Assembly (NCBI GenBank): GCA_012959765.1
Contig: DUCO01000047.1
Coordinates: 579-53,512, forward strand
DNA from: Dehalococcoidia bacterium
Lineage (GTDB): Bacteria; Chloroflexota; Dehalococcoidia; Lucifugimonadales; Lucifugimonadaceae
Direction: 5' to 3'
Length of the DNA stretch: 52,934 nucleotides
The notes under the pieces were generated by a model that saw nothing but the letters and a program-made list of their open reading frames with translations, had not been told where the DNA came from and made no database searches. A program made the translations under genes and the position numbers. This document shows, piece after piece, positions 35,167-43,830 of the stretch; position 1 is the stretch's first letter, and every line of letters starts with the position of its first letter.

Positions 35167-37125
35167 ATGGCTGATTTGAACACGAGTCAAATACGAAACG
35201 TTGCGCTTATAGGGCATAACGGTGCAGGCAAGACCTCACTCGTTGATGCCCTTTTTTTTACAGCCGGTGGAACAAACCGGCAGGGCAAGGTCGATGACAA
35301 GACCAGCCTCTCTGACTTCGAGCCAGAAGAGCAGCGCAGAGGATCGAGCATCCAGCTTTCGATTCTGCCTTGTTCATGGAAGTCCCATCGAGTTAACCTG
35401 CTCGACACGCCCGGATACCCCGATTTCAGGGGCGACATGGTTTCAGCACTTCGAGTAGCCGACTCTGCGCTTCTCGTTGTTTCTGCAGCGTCAGGAATCG
35501 AAGTTGGCGCGCAACAGGCGTGGAACTACACTCAGGATCTGGGCATTCCAACGGCGATCGTTGTCAACAAGCTCGATCGTGAAAACTCTTCATTCGAACA
35601 AACCTGCGCCGAAATCGCAGACGTATGGGGCAGGCAGTGCGTTCCCGTTCACGGAGTCGACGGCGATGCCGAGTCGTTCACCGCAGTAACCACCAGCGAT
35701 CTGGCTGAATCGGTTATTGAAGCAATAGCCGAGGCCGACGATGATCTGATGATGAAGTACCTCGATGGCGAGGCAATGACGACCGACGAGATCAACTCTG
35801 GTCTCAAGGGCGGAATCATTAGCCGAGACATCATCCCAATTTTCGCTGCTTCGGCAATGAACAACACCGGTTCGTCTGAACTACTCGATGCAATCATCAA
35901 CCAGTTGCCCTCGCCCGACGATGTTGAGGTACCTGAAGTGCCAGATGGCGTGCAGGCGAACCTCGTGTTCAAGACATCCGCCGACCCGTTCGTGGGAAAA
36001 CTCTCATACTTCCGGGTTTACGGCGCAACTCTCAGCTCCAACGCTCAACTTTGGAACGCCAATAAAGGCGAGTCCGAACGAGTCGGGCAGGTCTATCAGC
36101 CGCTCGGTAAGGAAACCGAAGGAGTCGATTCGGTAATTCGCGGCGACATCGGTGTCATATCTCGACTGAATCACACCCAGACCTTCGACACGCTATGCGA
36201 CAAGGCGAGCGAAATAAAACTCGGCGGTGTCGATCTGCCAAGTCCAGTGTTCGCCCTTGCTGTGACCCCGAGAGCACAGTCCGACCTCGACAAGATGGCG
36301 GATTCACTTTCAAGGATGACCGAAGAAGACCCAACTCTTGAGATCGAGCGAAATGCCGCTACCTCAGAAACGGTTCTACACGGGCTCGGCGACATCCACG
36401 TCGATCTTGCAATAGAGCGAATCGCACGCAAGTTTGATGTGAATCTCGATACAGCACTGCCCAGCATTCCTTACAGAGAAACAGTTGGCGGCCAGACTTC
36501 GGTCTCCTACAAGCACAGGAAGCAATCTGGTGGGCGAGGTCAATACGGCCACGTCGTGCTCCAGATTTCACCCGGTGAAACCGGCAAGGGCATTACGTTC
36601 GGGTCGAAAGTAGTTGGCGGAAACGTACCCAAGGACTTCATCGGCTCCGTTGAAAAAGGCATTCGGAACGCGGCAAGCAACGGCGTTGTGGCCGGATATC
36701 CGGTTGTCGATGTTGCTGTGATGCTGACAGACGGATCATCACACTCCGTCGACTCGTCTGGAATGGCGTTCGAAATTGCTGGCAGCATGGGATTCAGGCA
36801 GGGGGTTCGAGATGCCAAACCAACCCTGTTAGAGCCAATGATGAAGCTTAGAATTCTGGTTCCAGACAACAACGCTGGCGACGTGATGGGCGATCTCAAC
36901 ACTCGCCGTGCACGCATTGAAGGAATGGAGCCGAAGGGCAACGGTTTGACCGAGATAATGGCCGAAGCACCGGCGTCGATGATTCAGCGCTACGCAGCCG
37001 ATCTCCGCTCACTCACTCATGCTCAGGGCGACTTCACGGCAATTATGGATCACTATGAACCGGTGCCGCCTCAGGACGCACAAAAGGTGATAGCGTCTCG
37101 CCAGTCAGGTGAAGAAGAAGAATAA
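35167..37125 (+). CDS. EF-G-like translation factor GTPase (EF-G paralogue)
   Basis: The 652-residue GTPase has G1 GHNGAGKTS at about 16-24, G3 DTPGYPDF near 78 and G4 NKLD near 135, then the EF-G domain order: beta-barrel at about 260-350, domain III (SRMTEEDPTLEIERN, LGDIHVDLAIERI), domain IV (SGGRGQYGHVVLQI) and domain V (VMGDLNTRRARIEGMEPKGN). The GHNGAGKT loop instead of AHIDAGKT and the shorter length mark the EF-G-like/EF-G2 branch rather than the main fusA product. Domain IV lacks some canonical loop residues. Its role (recycling, ribosome rescue or unknown) is open. An acidic tail, SGEEEE, ends the protein. Confidence 0.9.
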   Translation: MADLNTSQIRNVALIGHNGAGKTSLVDALFFTAGGTNRQGKVDDKTSLSDFEPEEQRRGSSIQLSILPCSWKSHRVNLLDTPGYPDFRGDMVSALRVADSALLVVSAASGIEVGAQQAWNYTQDLGIPTAIVVNKLDRENSSFEQTCAEIADVWGRQCVPVHGVDGDAESFTAVTTSDLAESVIEAIAEADDDLMMKYLDGEAMTTDEINSGLKGGIISRDIIPIFAASAMNNTGSSELLDAIINQLPSPDDVEVPEVPDGVQANLVFKTSADPFVGKLSYFRVYGATLSSNAQLWNANKGESERVGQVYQPLGKETEGVDSVIRGDIGVISRLNHTQTFDTLCDKASEIKLGGVDLPSPVFALAVTPRAQSDLDKMADSLSRMTEEDPTLEIERNAATSETVLHGLGDIHVDLAIERIARKFDVNLDTALPSIPYRETVGGQTSVSYKHRKQSGGRGQYGHVVLQISPGETGKGITFGSKVVGGNVPKDFIGSVEKGIRNAASNGVVAGYPVVDVAVMLTDGSSHSVDSSGMAFEIAGSMGFRQGVRDAKPTLLEPMMKLRILVPDNNAGDVMGDLNTRRARIEGMEPKGNGLTEIMAEAPASMIQRYAADLRSLTHAQGDFTAIMDHYEPVPPQDAQKVIASRQSGEEEE

Positions 37126-37240
37126 CTTTCGGTGCCAATAGAACGGCACCCATTCGACCTCGCTCAGGGCAGACTCGTTGTTCAGAGCGATACGCAGATC
37201 TCCGGGGTGAAATTAGAAAGCCGTCAAGCGGAGATATAAC

Positions 37241-37270
37241 ACAGGCGACTGAAGCAATTCAGTCGCCTGT
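37241..37270 (+). terminator. Perfect 13-bp hairpin downstream of the EF-G paralogue
   Basis: ACAGGCGACTGAA (37241-37253) is inverted at 37258-37270 around the loop gcaa. No T-run follows, so it is either a rho-assisted 3' end or a stabilising structure. It is the strongest hairpin after the gene. Confidence 0.5.
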
Positions 37271-37347
37271 TCGCGTTGAAGTTCAACTGACACTCGCTTC
37301 CGCCCAAAACGATCCAGTCGCCTGCTCGCGTTTGCCACAGCTGCATC

Positions 37348-37373
37348 GTCATCCTGAACTCGATTCAGGACCT
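37348..37373. repeat. Palindromic intergenic repeat, copy 1
   Basis: GTCATCCTGAA ctcga TTCAGGACCT is an interrupted palindrome (TCCTGAA/TTCAGGA). A near-identical unit lies 95 bases further on. The type is widespread in bacterial intergenic DNA (from memory). Confidence 0.6.
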
Positions 37374-37442
37374 CGAACGATAAGGAACGCCATCGTCTCA
37401 GCCAACACCATTCAATGGCAAGAAAATGTGGCACCGCCACCT

Positions 37443-37469
37443 GTCATCCTGAATTCATTTTCAGGATCT
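37443..37469. repeat. Palindromic intergenic repeat, copy 2
   Basis: GTCATCCTGAA ttcatt TTCAGGATCT is the same interrupted palindrome as copy 1, with a slightly longer and different centre, so the arms are conserved while the loop varies. Confidence 0.6.
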
Positions 37470-37515
37470 AAAACCATTGAGCGAGATAACAACTCGACCT
37501 GGCCGACCAACTCAG

Positions 37516-39468
37516 CTACTCCCCGGTCGGAATAACCGGCAATATCAACCTCGAAGGATGATCAGCACCCGTGTGCACGGTGTTGTCCGCAACAGCCATC
37601 TTCGTGTGCCGACCCACCGGCTCCCCGGTATTCGGATTCACATCAAACCGAGGGAAGTTCGAACTCGAAACATCCAACCGAATCCTGTGATGCTTCTTGA
37701 AGACGTTCGAAATCGGCCACAACGTGATCGTGATCTCGACCGCCTCACCCGGAGTCATCATCTCCGCCTCGGTCCATGAGTTGCGATACCGTGCCCGCAG
37801 AATCGTATCGGTCAGGTTCAGGTGATAACCCTCGGGGTAGTCGTCACTAATCGGGTACACATCGATCAACTTCACAGTGAAATCGGTGTCCAGCGCCGTA
37901 GAAGAAACCCACAGCTTGATCATCACCTCGCCGGTAACTTCGGTGTCGTTTTCGAGCACATCCGTCTCGAACGAAAGCACATCAGACCGATCTTTTAAAA
38001 GCGGATACGGCTCCCGCGCTCCGACCCACTCAGGACCTTCCTTCTGATGAAATCCACCAGCGGCAATTACTTCAGCAAGATTATTTCGAGCCAGCGTCCA
38101 CTGATCCAGAAACTCCGGCACGTCATCCAACGCCGGACCGCCTTCTTCTGGCGAAGCAATCTTGAACATCCCAACAAGCTGACCGCCAATAGTCGGCACC
38201 GGATGCTCGGGATCATACGTGTACGTCAGCGAACTCTCGTCCTCCATCGCCTCGAACGAATCTAACGAACCGTCGTCGTGTAGAAAAAGCATCTGGAACT
38301 GAGCCCGATCCAGCGGCCACTCCGCCTCGTCACGCCAGTAACCACCGTGATTCAGATGACCTTCCGCTGTCTTCTTCCCGTCGCCCGTTCCCATCACATA
38401 AATCCGGACAGGCGAATCGTTCTCAGGCGCAGGCATTCCTTTCAGGTGCTGGTCGAAAAATGCCAGCCGTTCAACGTTGTAAATCTCGTTGCCCCAGACA
38501 CTTTCTTTTCCGGTGTCGGTATCTCCATGCCACTGACCAGTGGATCGTGTTCCGCCGTGTCACCAGGCACCCAGCACCAGTCTTGTTGCCGATTCGTTCT
38601 GCCGGTTCATCTCGACAAAGTAGTTAGCCGTTGCGCCCACAAAATTGTCGTACCAGCCGCAGCTAACAGTGATCGGAACATCGGCGTGCTTATCGAAGTA
38701 CGACTCCTGGTTCGCAGCCTCCTGCGCCCACCACTCGTCATACTCGCCACGGTAGTAGTAGTCGAACACGGTCTGCTCAAGATCTGGAGCGACTCGAAGC
38801 GCCGTTTCGCCCGGCTTCAGCGGGAACTTCAAAAGCCAATCGCCCATGTCTCGCATGGCACCGAGAATGATTTTGGCCTTCTCGGGATCGTCACCAACTT
38901 CGTGACTATCAAGAGCGTGCAAATGCGCCGCTCCAAACATCTGCAGCGACATCGCTCCGCCTTCACGAGCCTCGTGCCGGTAGATGTTCGTCGGGCCAGC
39001 CTCGACCCACATAGCTGCCAGATGCGGTGGCTTTCTTAGTGCAAGTTGGGTTTGCGTTATTGCCCGATGTGAAGACCCCAACGTCCCGATCTTGCCTGAA
39101 CACCAGTCCTGCTCCGCCAGCCATTCAACTGTGTCGTAGCCGTCGTCACCTTCCCACGGATTTATCGTGTGGTAGTAGTGGCCATCGCCTTCGGAACGAA
39201 AGCGTGATCGCAAATCCTGCACAACGAATGCGTAGCCCCGACGCACGTAATAAGGAATCACATCGTCCCACTCGGGGGCTGTCTTGTCGTACGAAGTGCG
39301 CACCAGCAGTGCTGGAACCTGCTCGCTCGAATCGACAGGTCGTCCATCGCCGTGACACGGCAGAAAAATATCGGTAGCAAGGCGCACGCCGTCACGCATC
39401 GGCATCATCACATCACGAATAGCGTGAACGCCGTACAGAGGTTGGGAGGAAGTTTGTGAAGTCGTCAT
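37516..39468 (-). pseudogene. CocE/NonD family hydrolase, interrupted by in-frame TGA
   Basis: The ATG at 39468 opens an X-Pro dipeptidyl-peptidase/cocaine-esterase-type hydrolase: MMPMRDGVRLATDIFLP, YVRRGYAFVVQDLRSRF, and the nucleophile region EQDWCSGKIGTLGSSHRA (the usual G-x-S-Y-x-G is altered to GSSHRA). The acid is in VSCGWYDNF. After RLVLGAW a TGA at 38560-38562 stops translation. The same frame continues with HGGTRSTGQWHGDTDTG, supplying the catalytic His, and through LAFFDQHLKG to a full C-terminal jelly roll ending at 37516. The paralogue nearby has GPWSHQ at this spot, so a Ser TCA to TGA change explains it. Repaired length is 650 residues. Confidence 0.83.
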
Positions 39469-39520
39469 TGCCGAGCGAGTTTAGTCGCTTGGTGGCTGGC
39501 GCGTCACCGGCAGGCGCCAC

Positions 39521-39736
39521 TTAACTGCCGCTTACAAACTGTTTGAACATCGCTGCGATTACCGCAAATATCAGAATTGCTCCCAGAACCAGAGCGAATT
39601 TCTTCATGTTGAGCTGGATCTCTTCGCCGGGCTCGGGAGTACCGGGATCGAGCCTTTTTGCACGCTGGAACCCGTCATCCTCAGGCTTATCGGATGACTG
39701 CGACTCTGGCTTCGACGAATCGTGTTCTGATGACAT
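39521..39736 (-). CDS. Small single-helix membrane protein
   Basis: A 71-residue protein from the ATG at 39736. A polar, Ser/Asp/Glu-rich head of about 44 residues (MSSEHDSSKPESQSSDKPED) leads to MKKFALVLGAILIFAVIAAM, one transmembrane helix at about 45-64, and a short tail FKQFVSGS. The Lys pair before the helix fits a cytoplasmic head. It is the last of three small minus-strand membrane-protein genes between two CocE/NonD hydrolases. I recognise no family. Confidence 0.65.
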   Translation of the reverse strand: MSSEHDSSKPESQSSDKPEDDGFQRAKRLDPGTPEPGEEIQLNMKKFALVLGAILIFAVIAAMFKQFVSGS

Positions 39737-39759
39737 CCGTACAGTCTAGCTGTGGACGA

Positions 39760-40005
39760 TCAGATTAGCCGGGTAATTTCGTCTCTGGGCTGGGCGTTAG
39801 TGTCAATGTATAGACCCGACCTCTGCCCCCGCTGTTCTCGTTCTTTCTTCACATTCGCTCGATCAATGAAATCCATGATGATGAACAAGACAATCATGGA
39901 GATTAAGAAAATAATCCCGAATTTCTTCAGCCGTGAACTCGGTGCCTCTCCGATCCCAGAAGTGGTAGCTCCGGTCGATCCGAAGGAACCCTTGGAATTT
40001 CGCAT
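39760..40005 (-). CDS. Small single-helix membrane protein, paralogue A
   Basis: An 81-residue protein with an ATG at 40005 after agagag. The pattern is a Ser/Gly/Thr-rich head, then IGEAPSSRLKKFGIIFLISM and a helix at about 29-47, and after it DFIDRANVKKEREQRGQRSG, a charged tail. The block I-G-E-A-x2-S-R-x2-K followed by the helix and D-x2-D recurs in the next gene upstream. It lies 23 bases before the 71-residue gene. Function unknown. Confidence 0.65.
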   Translation of the reverse strand: MRNSKGSFGSTGATTSGIGEAPSSRLKKFGIIFLISMIVLFIIMDFIDRANVKKEREQRGQRSGLYIDTNAQPRDEITRLI

Positions 40006-40105
40006 TCGCTCTCTACCACCAGCGTGAGGCGTATTCAGATCGCGTTATCGTCTAGGTGTGGACATACTGGCAGTCTATTACATCAACGGGGAATGCCGGC
40101 AGGGT

Positions 40106-40309
40106 TCACAAGGTGCGAGGCGCAGTAGCGGTGGAACCATCGAGACAATCGGATATAACGAGCACAATTATCACGAGAATAATAACGCCAAGAATTATCT
40201 TGTAGCGACGCGATTGCTGAGCCTCACCGATCCTACTTGGGGCACCTCCGTCGATGGACGACTTCGTTCTAGCTTCGTCCAGGTCGTCGTGCACTTGCGC
40301 CTCGAGCAC
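40106..40309 (-). CDS. Small single-helix membrane protein, paralogue B
   Basis: A 67-residue protein from a GTG at 40309, with agg upstream and an in-frame TAG just before it. The acidic head VHDDLDEARTKSS leads to RIGEAQQSRRYKIILGVIIL, a helix at about 38-54, then SDCLDGSTATAPRTL. It aligns with its neighbour at IGEA, SR, K and the D-x2-D after the helix, so the two are tandem duplicates. The low-complexity helix makes chance similarity possible, but the shared flanks argue against it. Confidence 0.55.
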   Translation of the reverse strand: MLEAQVHDDLDEARTKSSIDGGAPSRIGEAQQSRRYKIILGVIILVIIVLVISDCLDGSTATAPRTL

Positions 40310-40380
40310 GTCTGCCTAGACCGATTTATGCGATTCGGATTGTTCGGGAGGCCTTTGGCGATACATACCGTCAGTTTAAT

Positions 40381-42117
40381 TCAATGAGAAGGAATGACCG
40401 GCAGTGTGATGTGAGATGTGTGTGTGGAATCGTGGTAAATCGTCTGATTTGCGATCACGATGTCGGTATCCGTCGCTACAGGGTTGCCGCTGTTCAGATT
40501 CCGGTTATATCTTGGAAAATTCGAACTCGAAATCTCGATTCGTATGCGGTGGCCAGCCTTGAATAAGTTGGAAGTGTCCCACATGTCGAACTCGAACTCG
40601 TAAACCTCTCCCGGCGCCATCATCTCAGGATTATCGGTACCGTTTCGGAACCGAGCCCGCACGATTCCCTCGCACAAAATAATTGCCTTACCCTTCGTAC
40701 CATCACCGGCTGGCTCAACAGCGATCAACGCCGCTGTGAAGTCGGTATCAACTGCATCAGATGAAGCCCATATCGTTGCCGAAATCGGACCCGTCACCTC
40801 GATATCTGCGGTCAACGTCTCCGTAGTAAACGTCAGCACATCAGACCGCTTTTCGATCTCAGTTCGATCCCGAGGACCGCACAAATCAAAGCTTTGGTAC
40901 TGAGCACCCCATGAAGGCACTGGATCCGCCGGATCGTACGTAAACCCGTCGGGAGTCTCACCATAGGCCGGCAGCGAAGTCGAAAGCCATCCATCGCCAG
41001 AATCAGCAGCATCGCCGTTGCTGTGCAGATAAAACTTCAGCCACTCCGTTCGAGCCAGCGGCCACTCATGCTCATACCGCCACTCGTTCGCACCCATCAC
41101 GAACAGCTTGATCGGCGGCTCATCGTCAATCCCGGTATCTAAACCCTTCAACCGCTGGTCGTACCAGTGGGTGTGCATGTCGATGATGTCCCAAAGCGCA
41201 CCCTTGCCAAACGCTCGATCCTGATACTCGCCGTTCTCTCCAATCGGAACCCGGCCCCACGGCGAAACCTGGTGACTCCACGGTCCAACGATCAGCTTGG
41301 TTTTTTTACGAGCGTCCTCGGTTCGGGCGTTTTTACTCCACCCGTTGAACAGCTTGAAATTCTCGTGCGAAAGCGAATCGAACCAGCCCGTAATGAACAG
41401 CGAAGGAACCTCCATCTCGCCGTACTTGTTGCGCAGGCTGTAGCTGTCCCACCACTCGTCGTACTGCTCGTGCTCGACCACGCCCTTGTAGTAAGGATGA
41501 GTCGGTGTAATCACCTCCATCGCAGTGTCGATCGGCAGACCCTTGAAGAACTCCATCTGGTCGTAGTGCTTCAACGATTCGCTCTGCATCGAGTGCCCCA
41601 GCATGTTCAAAAACGTGAGCGACACGCTGTGGTGAATCACACCGTTCACCCGGTGGTGCCCGTAGTTGTCCTGCTGCGAAGCAATTGGCGCAACGGCCTT
41701 CAAATACGACGATCGCAACGCCGCGGGTAGCGTTTGCGTGAAGCCGGGATACGACAATCCGAAAGTGCCAACATTCCCGTCGCACCAATCCTGCTCGCCG
41801 ATCCACTCATGCGTGTCGAAACCATCTTCGTACTCGCAAACGTACGGCTCCCACTCGCCGCCAGAATCACCCCGACCCCGACAGTCCTGCGCCACCACAA
41901 CGTAACCGCGCTTGATGAACTCACGAGTCCAACCCATGTACCGGGCTTCCTGATTGTCATAGATAGTACGAAGCAGCAGCACCGGCCACGGACCATCGCC
42001 CTGCGAGCTGTCTGGAAGCCATATGTCAGCAGAAAGATTCACCCCGTCGCGCATTGGCACCGGGATGTTGATCATGAGCCGGCCGGGTTCGATAAGCGGT
42101 TCGTACTGAGATGTCAC
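40381..42117 (-). CDS. CocE/NonD family hydrolase
   Basis: I prefer the GTG at 42117 (578 residues), with acaggacc just upstream; the frame runs to 42162. The protein has IPVPMRDGVNLSADIWLPDS, YVVVAQDCRGRGDSGGEW, the nucleophile Ser in EQDWCDGNVGTFGLSYPGF, the acid in LFITGWFDSLSHEN and the His in LIVGPWSHQ. A C-terminal jelly roll ends FPRYNRNLNSGNPVATDT. No signal peptide is seen. The family hydrolyses acyl esters or amides, as in cocaine esterase and X-Pro peptidases. It is intact, unlike its neighbour at 37.5-39.5 kb. The sequence similarity is modest, so this is an old duplication. Confidence 0.9.
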   Translation of the reverse strand: MTSQYEPLIEPGRLMINIPVPMRDGVNLSADIWLPDSSQGDGPWPVLLLRTIYDNQEARYMGWTREFIKRGYVVVAQDCRGRGDSGGEWEPYVCEYEDGFDTHEWIGEQDWCDGNVGTFGLSYPGFTQTLPAALRSSYLKAVAPIASQQDNYGHHRVNGVIHHSVSLTFLNMLGHSMQSESLKHYDQMEFFKGLPIDTAMEVITPTHPYYKGVVEHEQYDEWWDSYSLRNKYGEMEVPSLFITGWFDSLSHENFKLFNGWSKNARTEDARKKTKLIVGPWSHQVSPWGRVPIGENGEYQDRAFGKGALWDIIDMHTHWYDQRLKGLDTGIDDEPPIKLFVMGANEWRYEHEWPLARTEWLKFYLHSNGDAADSGDGWLSTSLPAYGETPDGFTYDPADPVPSWGAQYQSFDLCGPRDRTEIEKRSDVLTFTTETLTADIEVTGPISATIWASSDAVDTDFTAALIAVEPAGDGTKGKAIILCEGIVRARFRNGTDNPEMMAPGEVYEFEFDMWDTSNLFKAGHRIRIEISSSNFPRYNRNLNSGNPVATDTDIVIANQTIYHDSTHTSHITLPVIPSH

Positions 42118-42292
42118 GTTGAGGTCCTGTGTTGGTATCGGGTTTCTACGACTGCGAGCCACAATTCACTAGCCCGCCGCATTGTGTGCCAGTACGGCTC
42201 GATCTTCAATACCCCCGCTCGCTGGCCAATTGCGGTAAGCTGCTGCCCGCACTTAAACCCTCAGCGCAATCAGCAACTACTGGAGAAAATGA

Positions 42293-43360
42293 ATGGCTTT
42301 CAAGGTCGTTATCACGATGTACAACCGCCCACCGAGCGATCTCACGATGAACGTGATCCGCGAGGCAGGAATCGACGTCGAATATGTACCCGCAACGACC
42401 GAGAATGAAGTCATCACGGCAGCAAAAGACGCCGATGTGCTGCTCGTTGGAACTGTGCCTCACACCACGCGTAAAGTTCTCGAAGCGCTGCCAAATTTGA
42501 AGATGGTCGGACGCTCTGGTGTGGGTGTCGATTCCGTCGATCTTGATGCCGCAACCGAACTCGGAATCTGCGTAACAAACACCCCCGGCATCAACACATC
42601 TGAAGTCGCCGATCACGCCATGGCGATGCTGCTTTCGATAACCCGCAAAATTCCCGAACAGAACGCCGCACTGAAGGCTGGTGCGTGGTCGGATCGACCC
42701 AAAGAAGTTGCAGTGCTGCGAGATCAATTGCGCCGAATCGCTGGCAACACTGTCGGCATCTTCGGACTCGGCAGTATCGGCAAGGGATTTGCCAATCGTG
42801 TTCGTGGATTTGGACCCGGAAAAATCATCGCCTACGATCCCTACGTACCTCAAACAGCAGCCGATTTAGTCGGGGTGCAGATGGTCGATTTCGATACGCT
42901 GCTTGCCGAGTCAGACTACCTGACAGTCCACTCCCCAGCAACCGTCGAAACCAATCACATTTTCAACATCGACGCCTTCAGGAAGATGAAGCCAACAGCG
43001 GTGTTCATCAACTGCGCACGAGGTCCCATTGTCGACGAAGCCGGCCTTCAGGAAGCACTCCAAACAGGTGAGATTATCGCTGCCGGAATCGACGTAACTG
43101 AGCAGGAGCCGCTCGATGCCGAAAGTCCGCTGTTGAAGCTAAATAACCTGACCATTAGCCCGCACGTCGCCGGAACATCTGACGTCAGCGGAATCGCCGG
43201 AGCAACCCGCTGGGGCGAGAACGCAGTGAACATTCTCACAGGTAAGCCACTACACGGACTCGGCAACCCAGAAGTAGTAAAGCGAATAGCAGTCATCCGA
43301 TCCCAGGGCACAAGCCGCTGGGACGGCATTCCCGACCCCGTAACGGAAGCCTGGAGCTAG
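42293..43360 (+). CDS. D-isomer-specific 2-hydroxyacid dehydrogenase
   Basis: The 355-residue NAD-dependent dehydrogenase has MVGRSGVGVDSVDLDAATEL and NTPGINTSEVADHAMAMLL from the substrate domain, the Rossmann motif VGIFGLGSIGKGFANRV near 155 and the catalytic set: Arg in FINCARGPIVDE, Glu in DVTEQEPLD and His in TISPHVAGT. It resembles 3-phosphoglycerate dehydrogenase without an ACT domain. No serine-pathway gene is adjacent, so it may act on another 2-hydroxyacid. It starts after tactggagaaaatga, a good ribosome-binding site. It is divergent from the CocE gene. Confidence 0.9.
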   Translation: MAFKVVITMYNRPPSDLTMNVIREAGIDVEYVPATTENEVITAAKDADVLLVGTVPHTTRKVLEALPNLKMVGRSGVGVDSVDLDAATELGICVTNTPGINTSEVADHAMAMLLSITRKIPEQNAALKAGAWSDRPKEVAVLRDQLRRIAGNTVGIFGLGSIGKGFANRVRGFGPGKIIAYDPYVPQTAADLVGVQMVDFDTLLAESDYLTVHSPATVETNHIFNIDAFRKMKPTAVFINCARGPIVDEAGLQEALQTGEIIAAGIDVTEQEPLDAESPLLKLNNLTISPHVAGTSDVSGIAGATRWGENAVNILTGKPLHGLGNPEVVKRIAVIRSQGTSRWDGIPDPVTEAWS

Positions 43361-43426
43361 GGCTCCCGATCTGGGGTGGGGACGCGCGAAACCGTTGAGC
43401 GGCCACGACAATAGCTCCCCATCAAC

Positions 43427-43813
43427 CTACCGCTCCGACTCCACCCAAACCCGCTCGCCATCGGAAATAACAACCACTGTCCCAAGATCTCGGGTAACAA
43501 AAACCGCCCCTTCAGAAACCCGCTCCTCCAACCGTGAAATCACCTCGTCGTGCGGATGCCCAAACTGGTTCTTGATACCGGTTGTCACAATCGCCACGAC
43601 CGGATCCACAGCATCCAAAAACTGTTGACTCGTCGAACTTCTACTCCCATGATGTCCAACCTTCAACACCGTAGCCCCCACCGGCTTCCTCGTAAGCAAC
43701 AGGTCGTTTTCGCTACCCGTCGTCGCATCTCCCGTAAGCAGGAACGACACGTCCCGAAACTCGAGTCGAACCACCACACCTTCGTCGTTAAAATTCGAGC
43801 ATTCGACGACCAC
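43427..43813 (-). pseudogene. ComEC C-terminal metallo-beta-lactamase domain remnant
   Basis: The 128-residue frame is only the end of a ComEC-type protein: VVVRLEFRDVSFLLTGDA, LKVGHHGSRSSTSQQFLDAV, VVAIVTTGIKNQFGHPHDEV and FVTRDLGTVVVISDG. This is the last third of the beta-lactamase-like domain, with GHHGS and HPH intact. The membrane channel and the first metal motif are missing. Upstream (to the right) the sequence turns into an MFS transporter fragment on the other strand, so the 5' part is lost. A short alternative frame (LPAPPKAVDSAD) may be a further frameshifted bit. It is very unlikely to work in DNA uptake. Confidence 0.78.
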
Positions 43814-43830
43814 ACATCCGGTCTGCAGAA

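Larger units (their letters stand above)
37126..37515. other. Intergenic region with hairpins and repeats
   Basis: This 390-base gap holds a short stem right after the EF-G stop (GGTGCC 37131-37136 with GGCACC 37145-37150), the 13-bp hairpin at 37241-37270, a partial second copy of its arm (cagtcgcctgctcgcg, near 37315-37330), and two palindromic repeats of the catcctgaa type. I see no gene in it. Confidence 0.6.
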
